In this document: piece by piece, positions 34,937 to 45,463 of the stretch
Layout: every line of letters begins with the position of its first letter
How positions within the stretch are numbered: the stretch's first letter is position 1
Position numbers and translations under genes: made by a program
NCBI GenBank assembly: GCA_951394405.1
Contig: OX596343.1
Coordinates: forward strand, 1,240,001-1,304,000
From: Coprinellus micaceus
Lineage: Eukaryota; Basidiomycota; Agaricomycetes; Agaricales; Psathyrellaceae
Direction of reading: 5' to 3'
Length of the DNA: 64,000 nt
The notes under the pieces: model-generated
Database searches by the model: none
Told to the model about the DNA's origin: nothing
The model's input: the letters and a program-made list of their open reading frames with translations, nothing else

Positions 34937-36295
34937 CTATGTTTTCGTGTTCTTTGTTGCATCTCGAGATTCCGTACGTCGGAATTCATCGTCGCCTTGA
35001 ACCCCTACGTCCGTCCCCCGGAAGTTGCTCCCACTCCACCTCCCAATTCGACACCTCCCAAATCGCCCCAGCCATGTATCGACATGGATCTCCAACCGTC
35101 GATGAGTGAAGTGTCGAATTGCTGTGCTGCCGGTGGGTCGCGCACCGGCGGCCACTAGCGAGGAAGACATAACGCGGCTGTTGGTATTACGGATCCGGAG
35201 AGCATCTTGGTAAGGAGGACACACCTTTCTCGTCCCCTGCCTTCTCGCCGCCACCTCCTCTCCAGCCTCGTCCCAGAACTCGTCGTTCATATGCCACTGG
35301 AACGATCTGGTCCTCACCACCGAGACCCGCCTCACATCGTCGCTTACAGACCCCGTTGGCCATAGCGCGATGACGACGCGGATGTCTACTTTGATTATGT
35401 CGCGCACCACCTCGAGTAGGTCGTCCTGGTCGATGAAGGTGTGAAGGAATAGTGTGATCCCGAGAACCTGGAGGGACGCTGGCATGATCCCCACCAGTTC
35501 TTGCACAAATGCGGCGAGTTCGGTGTATGGAGGCTGCGTCGTCTCTGTGAACCCCATTCTCAGATGCGTAAGGGCATCTATATCAGCGATGGTGTCCCGG
35601 ATCCAGGCCAACGGGGGTATCCTCCTGGCGACGCCGACTTTCACCTCTAACTGGGTTATATGCCGCGTCCAGGCGCACGGCCACTGCATTATCCTGCAAA
35701 AGTAGACGGATCCGCCGCTATAGTCGGTGAGGGCGCGTACTCCGCTGCAGGCTTTGGTGATTTTGTAGTGGACTGCGGTTGGGGTCGTAGGTTCCTCGAA
35801 GACAAGCTGCTTCACATGGAGGGCGAAGAAGTTGTGTGGCTTGCTTGGATGTTCCAAAACGGTTCTCCACAGGAGATCTACGCGTCTGCTTGTGATGTAT
35901 ATCCTCCTGTAGAGTAATGGCTCGGTCCTGACGGAGCATCGTTAGTTCCTAGTTTGATGGACGTTTCGAGCTCCAGGCTGAAGAAGGTGCTAACCATTCT
36001 TTAACCTTCCTCGATACCAGCGCTAGACTCCACGGAGACTTGCTCTTCCTCCCAAGGAGAAAATCGTTGGGGCGCTCTGCGCTCTCCGCAGCGGTTTCGA
36101 AAATCAGTCGGGATATGTCCTCGGGAAATTCGTGGAAGCGACAGTTGTCTATATACACAGAGAGGTTCAGCTCAGTAATAGACGAGACAGATACAGTGGT
36201 TTCCACTTACGCATTCCACTCGCTATGAGTTGAACTGCCTCGACAGTCTTCAGGTACCGCTCCGCAGTGCCCATCGTCGACGCAGGCGCATTCAT
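34937..36295 (-). CDS. F-box-like protein of the agaricomycete type
   Basis: Probable substrate-recognition protein of an SCF-type ubiquitin ligase, though only the general architecture is seen. The likely start is ATG at 36295 (MNAPASTMGTAERYLK). After an intron of about 55 bp comes the F-box-like segment (FHEFPEDISRLIFETAAES; LVSRKVKEW). The 67-bp intron 35928-35994 joins ...VKEW to TEPLLYRRIYITSRRVDLLW, where the register matches relatives. The C-terminal part (LQVLGITLFLH, DIRVVIALWP, then the WDEAGEEVAARR end) is typical of these large lineage-specific families. The last 70 codons to 34937 look non-conserved; an intron near 35150-35225 with an earlier stop is possible. Confidence 0.6.
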
Positions 36296-36713
36296 CGGGA
36301 TCGTGGCGTATACACAACCTGTGTAACTGAGAGAATGTTGGGGCCTGGCCTGAGCCTTGTCTGTGGGTGTGGGGGGTGTTGATGCGTTGCTGCTGGGGAG
36401 ATGCTGCGGCGCCTTCGCCCTTTTAAGCGCCCACGATCACGCGTGGGAACAGCGATGCGGGACCCCGCGACGCCCGACTGGAAGCGCTAGTACGATCCCT
36501 CTTTCCGACCGAAAAACCACGATGATTGTGCAAGGTCTGACCTTTCTATGCGCAGCAACGATTATGAGTCATCGGCAGGAAGGCGGTTTGGCTGCAATGG
36601 GCGTGAGTCATAATCTGGACTTGAAGGCGATGTGGGGGATCGAAAACGCCGTGGGGACATATATAGGGCATGCCGCTTCTTCCAAACTATGGCTTTCCTT
36701 CACTCGAGGTAAC

Positions 36714-37685
36714 ATGAGCCCAGATCGCAGAATCTCCGTTGAAGTGAAGCAAGCGAAGAACCTCTCAGGTGCGCACACTATGTCCATCCTGGATCCCGAA
36801 ACCATCCCTCACCACATGTCCGTTTCCCCAGATGAAGACATCGACCGCGTCGTTGAACTGATGGTGGCTGTATTCCAAGGTACAGATCATTTTACGCGAC
36901 CAATTTCTTTGCTAATCCCTCAGCTGTAGACGACCCATTCGATCGCATGCTAGTGGGAGGCGACCTTTCCCTCTCCCCCTTGCAAATAAGATCGACCGTC
37001 GCCGCAGCCGCGATTGATGGGATCGTACACATCGCATACGCCTCGCCTCTATCGACCTCCGAAAATCCAGCAGAGGCTGCTAATACTGGGGAGATTGTCG
37101 GGGTAGCACTTTCCTTTGGCCCAGGGAAAGCTCTGAATGCGACGGAGGAGCAGAGGGCTGGTGGGTGGGATACATTCCTTCAGACAGTTCCAGATGGTTT
37201 GAGAAGCTGGTGGGTTGATTATGTATGTAGCCTTTCCTCGCTCTCGTACTATCCCACTGAAAACTGTCGTCGCCAGTACGGCCCTCTCGTCTCCGCGGGC
37301 GCGAAAGAATCATTCGGAAGTAACTATGTGGACCACGCACTGAAGTTGAGCCTGTTCGGCGTCCTTCAGCGTTATCGCGGTATGGGAGTCGGGAAGGCAC
37401 TCTTTCTCGCAGTTGAGGAAGAAGTAAGTGAAGAAAGCACCGAGCTATTGGCCCGAATCTCATACTTGAGCGACCTAGGCCAAGGAACAGAATTGCCCGG
37501 TCGTGCTGCAGACTCAGACGGAAACGAATGTGCGTCGCATTTGACTTCTCGGGGCGGGCAAGCGTTCAATATCATTCTCATAGGTCAAAATTTACACAAG
37601 ACTTGGGTTCGAGGTAAAGAAAGCAACCGCGGTAGAGAGCCCGTTCGGATATTCAGACTTTTGGTTCATGGAAAAGAGACTATAA
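36714..37685 (+). CDS. GNAT-family N-acetyltransferase
   Basis: Transfers an acetyl group from acetyl-CoA to an unknown substrate. Five exons fit perfectly in frame (36714-36879, 36924-37222, 37277-37423, 37479-37529, 37584-37685) and give 254 residues. The acetyl-CoA-binding motif A is LQRYRGMGVGKALFLAVEEE. It is followed by NCPVVLQTQTETNV and YTRLGFEVKKATAV, the usual beta-strand and 'YxxLGF' end of GNAT proteins. The N-terminal half carries PHHMSVSPDEDIDRVVELM, typical of fungal GNATs. It is convergent with the P450 gene, whose stop codon lies 52 bp past this one. The substrate cannot be predicted. Confidence 0.88.
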
Positions 37686-37737
37686 AATGCATCGTCAGGC
37701 TTTCTATGTGATTCGTAGGTCCGACCATTCACATACC

Positions 37738-40134
37738 TCAAGTGCGACAATCGGCCCTGCTCACAATTAAAGGGAGTGCTGGCTCTCTCTTCCCGTTTAC
37801 GGTGGGCGTAACGAGTGCTGCCATTTGCCAGTATATGGTTTTATCCTTGGGCTCGTCGAACTTGAACTTGTCGAGTAGCACACACAGAACCACCTCTGTA
37901 AGAGGGAGGTCAGAATGGTTCTGTCAGTACGAAGAAAGTAAACGCACTCATTTCAAGTTGCGAGAACTTGAACCCGATGCACGCTCGCCCTCCACCCAGG
38001 AACGTCATGCTATACACGCCGTATGGTTCGGTTAGTCCTTTACTTCTGGTACGGATACAGATTGCTTACATGTGAGAGTAAATCCCAGGTACCTTCGCGC
38101 TCGTGACACTTTCTGGAAGTCCTTCGAGCCATCGCTCTGGCCTCCACTCATCCGCGGTCGGACCCCATATGTCCGGGTTCCGATTGGAGGCCATGAGGCC
38201 GGGGAAGATAATGGTGCCTTTTGGTACGAGAACCTCAGTCATCTCCCTCCCGTCGACGCCCGTTATGGGTTTCGAGAAAGGAAGGATGGCGTCTGCAACA
38301 GTCCTAGTGATCCATTTCGGTCGCATTGATTAGTGGGACGCACTTCGTCGTTGTGTATGAACACTCACTCGCGCAAAACGATAGAGACAGGCGCATACAG
38401 CCTCAAAGTCTCCCGACAGACCGCATCCAGCAATGGTAGCTGCGATATCACGTCGTACGAGAGCCGCTGTCCGTGCTCTTTGTGTGCCGCCCTGATCTCT
38501 TGACGCAGTTTCTCTTGTATGTCCTGACGATCACATAAGACGTGAAGGATGCGCGACACGGCCGAAGAAGTGGAGTCTGTGGCCGTGAAGGTGAGGGTGC
38601 TAGCGAGCCGTATGCGGGTCAGGGCCGGTTTTAGTGTAGTCAAGATAAGGATATACAGACTTCACTTGACCGATAACCTCGTCATCTGGGAGCCTGTCTG
38701 CTTCGTTTGCCTCCATGTTTGCCTTGACTGTGTAGCGCCATGTTAGGTTTTGAGCGTGAGGCTGGTGTTGACACTCACTGAGAATGCTCATGATATCTTT
38801 GCCCTTCCCAACCTGCTGCAAGATAGATTCGTCACCTTCCCTTATCGCCCTCTTCTTGCTCTCCACAATCTCCACAGAGGTGTTGTGCATAACGTCGACG
38901 ACATCCCTGATAGCATGGAGATTCTTCCATGGGACCACATCCACGAGCCATCTGAGGAAGCGAGGGGGGAGGTTGAGCTTGTCAATGAAAGGTAGGAGAT
39001 AGAAGCGCGAGGTCATCATTTGGTTCGTTATCGGTCTGAAGGAGTTCAATATCGGTGGTTATTTGGCGAGGCGAAAGGGGGGTTGGCGTACATGTACATC
39101 TTCACGGCTTTGCAATAGGGATGCTCTTCCGCATCTTCGGTAAGGGAATCGAACGAATGCCCCATTCCGCTCTGGCCGATGAGCTCGAGAGCCATCCTGG
39201 CCATCCAATGGGTTAAGTCGATCTCTTGGGGCCCGGTCTCCGTCTTTTTCGAGAAGGTATCGCACAGCTGATCCAAGAACGGTGTGAGGATCTGTACCGT
39301 GGGGCGGATTACAATGAGGCCACACCTTTTCAGCAACATCGTAGAAAATAGGCACTGGAGGACTTGTTATGGGTTTACTTGCACAAGAAACACCCCATCA
39401 CGCACCCATTTCGCGCATGTGTGCAATGGAGAATACGGGGTTGAGCATCTTTCGCTGTCGTCGATGCATTTCTCCGGAAGTGGCAAGGAGTCCTTTACCA
39501 AGGGAGACGTCGGCGCCGCTGCCATTGTGCATGGGTTGTCAGTTGTTCTATATAACCCTACAGCAAAGAAGAAGGTGCTCACATCGTGAAGCCCGGACTC
39601 TCCTCGAACGTATATAGGTCCTAATTGTTCGACACATTTCGAATCTGCGTGGACAACAGGCGATATCAAAGACGCACCTTGACCAGCATGTGATGCAAAG
39701 CTTTCGGGTCGTAGACATAGAGCGTCCTTTTCTGGGCAGAGAGTCAGCTATCTGTCGCGGTACCACCTCAACAGAACACGTACGCCTAGTGGTCCACCCA
39801 GCCTGATAACGCCCCCATCTGTGGCGACGAGTTATTGTTAGCTGGCTTCAAGGCACCCACAGGGCGCCAGACTTACATTGGTCAGCGATACCCTTGTGAA
39901 AGGCCCAGCCGTTGTTGACATCCCACAGCTGCTCGAAGTGTCCTGAAGGAGTGAGAGGTGAGGACCGCAGCTCAATCTGCAGGATAGGGGCGTACCGGCA
40001 AGCCACGATGCGCCAGGAGGACCGGGAATGTTGTCCAATGGATTCTTAGTGAACCACCGGCGAAGACCACGCCAGAAGATCCAGCTTGAGGCTGTGATAA
40101 GTGCGACTCGGAAGAGGGGGGTCACTCCCTCCAT
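37738..40134 (-). CDS. Cytochrome P450 monooxygenase
   Basis: Haem-thiolate monooxygenase, probably anchored in the endoplasmic reticulum. The start is ATG at 40134 (MEGVTPLFRVALITASSWIF), a hydrophobic N-terminus, then the proline hinge NIPGPPGASW. Many exons follow, with all landmark motifs: the I-helix TFTATDSTSSAV (the AGxDT position reads ATDST), the K-helix VCRETLRLYAP (ExxR), the PERF region WRPERW, and the haem loop FLGGGRACIGFKF (FxGGxRxCxG). The last exon ends with VNGKREPALPLIVSRADCRT and a stop at 37738-37740. More than ten introns of about 50-60 bp were seen. The pattern resembles basidiomycete-expanded families such as CYP5144 or CYP5037, but I cannot assign the family. No other pathway genes are next to it. 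Confidence 0.9.
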
Positions 40135-41978
40135 CGTATAGCAAGAATAGAGGAAAAGTGGCGAAAGAGGGGGGTGGGGTATGTCCTAGGGTTAGAGACG
40201 ACACTGCACTATTAAGGAACTGAGGACCTCTCTGATCCTCGGAACCTCGCCCTTTTTATGCGAACCCGGGGCCCTGATATGCAACGGTCACACAGATTTT
40301 CTAGAGAGATCGTACCGATTCTCGTAATGAGGTCCCTGTGGTGCGGAAAACCGCATGCCGGGCGCTGATTATGCGCAGAATGGGCCTGTGTGTGATCAGA
40401 GCGTCCTCGGCCAGGTTTCATTTTACGGCATGTCCAATAACGTTGAGCCATTGACAAGCACTTCGAGAATGTGCTGCTAGTACGACGGCGGGCAGCTAAT
40501 GCACCTCCTCGGGCGACCATGAACAGACTTGAGAGTTCGACAACTTAGTCCCTTTCAGACCGGCGGGTTCTCCACCGACATCTAAGCTTATCTCTGTAGT
40601 TCGGGGATTCGGGGGATCCTTTGGGAGCCAATAAAAATCCTGTGGAGTTCGAACCCAAGCCAAGGGGCCTGCGTCAGTGTCAATAGTTATGGCATCGCCG
40701 GGGACCTACAGCCATTCGGACATTGATGTGGGGCCGATTCTGACCTCACCCTTCCTGCAAGGTGTGTACAATCTTTGACTCGAGTAGATACCGATAAACC
40801 CGAGGTTAGATGCAAACAGGTTTTGGGAATGATAGAATGGTGGTTGGTGGTGGTATGAGTGCAACCTTGAGCTTATTCCAATTGACGCGCCAATCAAAGA
40901 TGGCCACCTCAGTCGCTGAGATTAGATAAGATCCGGATGGCCTCATTGCTCTATGGGCGCTTATGATGGTGTCCTCGGGCGACTGCATTGCAAGAGGCGG
41001 GAAAGGGAACTTATGGATATCTAGGAGGTTCCTTTGTAATATTACAGCTATGCCAGAAAGAAGACGTTTTGGAAGTCGCTTCTAGATTGGTACCTTGGTA
41101 TGAACGTCACGGTTGCCGCACTTCAAGTTCAAGTTGAAGTCTTGAGAGAATGGCTTCGGAGTTCACGGTGGGTACCGGGCGTTTTTTATGTTAATGCGGG
41201 AAGAAGCGGAATGGGCACCCAATGAGAGTGAAACAGGAGGCAGATCGACAAACCTCGATCTCAATACCCCCCAGTGAACGGGTGAAATGAATCCTGTAGG
41301 GTCTCTCAAATGACATCTTCAGTAAACCTTAGATAGGAACAGGTTTTGCTTGCACATGAAGTTGATTGGCGACCGACACTACCATAAATAAGGGTGCACG
41401 TCTGTCGCTCTGGTCCAAGCGTTGGGCGCTTATTTTGGCGATTCGCCGTCAATCCGAAGGATATCGGGCCCCCTTAAAGGGCTTTGCCAAGCAAGAGCCG
41501 TATCAGGCTCCAAACGAGCCCCACCTCTATCCGATATATTTACGTTGACTACTGTGAAATGAGAGTTCTCAATTGAATTCGCAGACTTCGGAACGCCCCA
41601 ACTTCATGCGCTTTGACGTGCGGGAGGCGCAAGCATGACCCACAAGCATATCCGAGGGTGTCTCTGAGATTGCTATACAATGCGAAGTGTCCACTATGAC
41701 GTGTTTAATTACTACAGGCTAACCAATGGTGAGCTCCAATCTAGAGAATCGACGCCAGCATCGACATCCAGCAACCCAATTCTGTCATCATCCTTCATAA
41801 TGCGAACCCACGTCTTCCTAAGTGACCCCGTACTATACAGCGGTTCCTCTCCTCCCTTAACCGTAAGGCCTTTGACAAAGGCCTTACACCAGGCCCTGAA
41901 CGCTTGATGGGCCTCTACAGTTTTTCTACGCCGCTCGTCCGGGTGTTTCGAGTATGTATCGGGCGTCCCGAAGAGTGA
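40135..41978. other. Gene-free stretch of 1.8 kb
   Basis: Only short frames, none with a recognisable motif or supported splice structure. It contains the palindrome at 41863-41887. Part of it must be the P450 promoter. Confidence 0.5.
41863..41887. repeat. 25-bp perfect hairpin palindrome
   Basis: GTAAGGCCTTTG and its exact complement CAAAGGCCTTAC are separated by a single A. It lies about 90 bp past the 3' end of the minus-strand F-box gene. Confidence 0.75.
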
Positions 41979-43094
41979 CTAGCATGACCTGATCAGCTCG
42001 GGGACTAGCCTGACGTCTATCAGGTCTATCCGGAACTCTAGACACGTCAACCCTGGGCATTTTTGGGGAAGGGACTGCACGAAGCCCACCAACGTCCGGA
42101 GACGAACCTCAACCCACGACCGACAACTCGAATCCGGATCTCCTCTCGGATAGAGTGCTCCGTCCTCTTCGATATGCTTGAACTGTAGGCTAAGCTTCTC
42201 CAGCACTGGGATGCCACTTCTACAGTTTTCTGCGCCTTCCCGCTCCACCATATCGAATAGGAGGCAGAACAAGAACCTATCATCTAGGTTCCTCACTTTC
42301 AGTTCCTTCCACCTCCCGGCGTGCTCCACACACAATTGGATAATCCTTCCCAACACCATCCGCTCATCAGTAGCTCTGACCACTTGCATATCCCACCACA
42401 CGGTTGCCGTATCGCTCACGTCCGCGTTAATTGACAGGGTAAGTGGAGTTGAGCCTGATCTCTGGAGGAAGAGGTGGCAAAGCCTCACTCTCGCACGATC
42501 TGCATTGCATTTCTTCGCCGAGGGACGTACGTTGTGCTCGGGGAAGGGTCGGTTCCACACTTGGATATGGAGGTTGGACCATAGGGTGGGGGTGGTAAGG
42601 CATATGGAACGCCAATGTGAGCAGACAAAGGAAAGAAAGAGGGGCGAGTGGTCCTTGGAAAGTAGCACGGGCGGATAGGCGCTCGTGTGGTTTTCTAAAG
42701 ACGAGGTGACCTGGTGGGCGACGTAGTCTTCAGGCCCGGAATCGTAGAGCTGTTCCCAAAGGACGTAGTTGAAGATGAGGAGGAGAAGGTCCCGTGGGAA
42801 GTCTCGAGCCAGGGTGCAAGCCTGAGGTGGCCTGAGCTGAGTGATAACATAGTTCCACTCAGACTTGTCCAGTTGGCTCCCCCTTCCTTCTACTCCCACT
42901 GCAGAGGCCGCCACAACCAGGTCAGCATCGCGCGCTACGTGGGTGTCGACGACCCCTTCCCAGCTACGCTGGATGCTGTGTGATACCGTATACAGGGTCC
43001 ATCCGCGGCCAGGTGCCAGATGCCGTTCTAGCTTGAAGGGTCGATTCGGGAAGGCGGAATTTCGCCGATCGTGTGTCCAGTGGTTGAAGGGCAT
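41979..43094 (-). CDS. F-box protein
   Basis: Likely SCF ubiquitin-ligase adaptor. The first real ATG of the frame is at 43094 (MPFNHWTHDRRNSAFP), giving 371 residues with no intron needed. The F-box-like core is TLARDFPRDLLLLIFNYVLWEQL with VCSHWRSICLTTPTLWSNLHI after it, then LRR-like text (LEKLSLQFKHIEEDG). It is a paralogue of the gene at 47137-48447: shared blocks include PVLLSKDHSPL against PILLSMKHSPL and LFLQRSGSTPLTLSIN against LFLQRSGSAPLTLFLN. This copy stops at VPELIRSC, about 75 residues before the paralogue's end, so it may be C-terminally truncated. Confidence 0.75.
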   Translation of the reverse strand: MPFNHWTHDRRNSAFPNRPFKLERHLAPGRGWTLYTVSHSIQRSWEGVVDTHVARDADLVVAASAVGVEGRGSQLDKSEWNYVITQLRPPQACTLARDFPRDLLLLIFNYVLWEQLYDSGPEDYVAHQVTSSLENHTSAYPPVLLSKDHSPLFLSFVCSHWRSICLTTPTLWSNLHIQVWNRPFPEHNVRPSAKKCNADRARVRLCHLFLQRSGSTPLTLSINADVSDTATVWWDMQVVRATDERMVLGRIIQLCVEHAGRWKELKVRNLDDRFLFCLLFDMVEREGAENCRSGIPVLEKLSLQFKHIEEDGALYPRGDPDSSCRSWVEVRLRTLVGFVQSLPQKCPGLTCLEFRIDLIDVRLVPELIRSC

Positions 43095-43612
43095 GGAGGT
43101 TAGAGCAGAGAGAGGAATGCGGGTATGAAGCACCCTCAAGGGAGGTCTCGAGCATCGGGTGTGCTGTTGAACTGTCAAGGAAGTCAAGGCACCAATCCGT
43201 GATGCTGTAGATGTTTGAAGGTTCTGGGGTGAAATGCGGCTTTAGAAGGCTCACAACAACGTTCCTTCTCGAACTCAGGAAATGGCATGTGCATATTCAA
43301 AGTAATTCACTTTCCGTCACCCAATGGTCTCCCATCTCTATAGTGACCAAAACATGGCTTGATGTCGTGCTAGCTTAACTTCCCTCAGGTGGTACAAGAT
43401 TCACCTCTCAAAGCTCACTAGTATTCCTCGCATTCGTCGACAAAGCGCCAAACCAAATCCTAAAGCTCATTTTTCGCCCTTTTCAAACCATAAAGCAGAA
43501 TTCAAAAGGGAGGATGTGACCCGTCGCCCGATTCACTATTAGACCTCAGGTTTCCCCGTCGGTCAGTCCACCAGAACGGCTGCGTCATCCTGTTGGGTTC
43601 GCTATATTGACG
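43095..43612. other. Intergenic stretch
   Basis: No gene seen. It holds the promoter of the minus-strand F-box gene at 41979-43094 and the 3' side of the broken F-box gene. Confidence 0.45.
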
Positions 43613-45059
43613 TTATGGGGGACTCTTCTTTTGTCCTGCAGGAGTAATTCGGGTGAGGGTAAGCGTCGTCGGGTATTTAGTCGACCATCCGGCGCGGAAG
43701 TCCATTTCCCTGGTTTTGATGAGGGTGTGGATGGTATCGGCGTTAAATTCGACAGGGAAGTTGAGGAGTTCCAGGATCCTGAGGTCGCTGAGGTAGTCTC
43801 CAGTAATAAGGTCTTCGAAAAACGAAGGGTCGATTTCGACCTTGTCCAGAGTCAGGTGTAGTGGGGATTTAATGTCCTCAACAAGGGCGCGAATGGAATC
43901 GCCCGTCGTCTTCAAACCATGGAGGCAAAGATGAGCGAGCCTTAACGGGTAAACGGTCGATGCCGCGGCCTCCCAGAAATGAGTGTCACTCAGGTCAACC
44001 GAGCCCCCCAAACCCCGGAAGTTGAAATCGAGGGCCTTGAGCGATGGGGTATCGAGGAGAGGTCCGAACATTTTGTATGTTTCTTCGTCCAAGCGACGAA
44101 GCCGCAGTGTGTGCAGTTTGGGGAGGGCGATCCTTTCTGCGAGGAGCTCCTCTCGCCGTTCGTCGTCGTAACCCAAGTCCGTTGACTTGAGGTCGAGCGT
44201 CAAGGTTTCCAAGTTCTGACATGATTGAAGCGCCTTTGCAATTTTTTCCGCCTTCCAGTCGCAGGATATCGTGTACATCGCGAGTCGGGAGAGCCGCGGT
44301 TCTGGGATGGAGAGTAGGGGATGGTGGACTAATCTCGGAAGACGAAGGTGAAAGGAGGTGAGGGATGGCGGTAGATAGGTGAAAATGGAGTTAAGAGTCG
44401 GACGGTCTCGATTTCGTGCCAGTCCCTCCGGAATGTCCAATGGAGTGACTTGATCGAGTCCCATCTATCATGCAAAGCCTTCTCTGATCCTACGATCAGC
44501 CTCCCAAAGTGGTACAAACACTGGGAGCCTTGGCAAGAGATAGCAAATCCGTCGAGCACCGGACCGTCCTGTAAGAATTTCTGGAGCCTCTTGCTCGATA
44601 GCTGGCACGGGTTGCCAGTCCCGTGACAGTTGTCTCGAGGCGAATATACGGCCAACGATTTCGGCAACGTCCCTGCACGACTTAGCCACCTCTCAGCTTG
44701 ATCATAGATGAGCTGCGTTGGCATCTTGACCTCGACGTTGCGCCAGAGTCGGTGATTTGCCAGCGCTGCCTGTCGCCAGCCCCGACAAACCAGGCAGATA
44801 TTGATAAGCTGTTCCCTGTCAAGTGGCCGGGGTAGAGTCAGGTCTATCATCGCCAGGTGGGAATATCTCCCCCCAAGACTTCGGCTGGCACCCGACGGAG
44901 AGGGGACAACATGAGCAGGCATTTTTGGCGTGCCGCTTGGAGATCGGCCAGACGTTTGAAAAGTGGTGAGATGGCGTCGTCCAGGAACTTGAGTTCGCTC
45001 GAGAGGTCCCGGCGGGGGGTTAGAATCGAATAGGTGGGAGAACCTTCGTAGGGGGCCAT
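43613..45059 (-). pseudogene. Frameshifted F-box/LRR gene
   Basis: A single F-box protein can be followed through three frames. The first part begins at ATG 45059 (MAPYEGSPTYSILTP) and carries a heptad-like stretch and LSPLRRVPAEVLG (to about 44870). The second runs from SHLAMID through LINICLVCRGWRQAALANHRLW to SIKSLHW (about 44870-44420). The third runs from RNRDRPTLNSIF through LPPSLTSFHLRLP and LRR-like text to the stop at 43613. The break near 44870-44885 fits one extra G in a G-run plus a two-base loss. The second break is near 44420. No intron with good splice signals removes either break. It is probably a recent pseudogene; sequencing error is the alternative. Confidence 0.6.
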
Positions 45060-45384
45060 GGCAATGGTTCGGGAGAAAGCCGCAACACCAACTTGCGCGT
45101 GCCGACCTAGGCCGACTCATCATGATGACCGCATGGGGCCATCTCACAGGAGCTCGCAGGTAGATGGACGGCCATTGCGCGTGGCAGGGAAGCTCTCGGT
45201 AAGTAGATGATATGCTGGGCCCATACCTCTCATAATTAAGGTGTTATACACTGAATAGGCACCCAAAGTTTACTGTGTGCTGGATAGGGGCCCCTTCCCA
45301 ACTGGGATGGATCTTATCTTATCTGACCGGCGTCTAAGGCCGGGTATCAAAGAAATATTGGCGTTCGACAGCAGTGATTCGCTC

Positions 45385-45401
45385 TGACTCCTCCCTGACT
45401 C
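45385..45401 (+). promoter_or_regulatory. Two TGACTC boxes (Gcn4/Cpc1-type) upstream of the histidine gene
   Basis: TGACTC occurs at 45385-45390 and 45396-45401, about 63-79 bp before the ATG. TGACTC is the core site of the bZIP regulator Gcn4/CPC1, which switches on amino-acid synthesis genes during starvation. Its presence in duplicate before a histidine gene is meaningful. Confidence 0.55.
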
Positions 45402-45423
45402 CTACCTCCTCCTGCTTCTGTTC

Positions 45424-45429
45424 TATAAA
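45424..45429 (+). promoter_or_regulatory. TATAAA box of the histidine gene
   Basis: TATAAA lies 35 bp before the ATG and 22 bp after the second TGACTC box. Plausible core promoter, not proven. Confidence 0.4.
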
Positions 45430-45463
45430 CCCCATACCCCTCATCAGAGGTTCTCCGACCACC

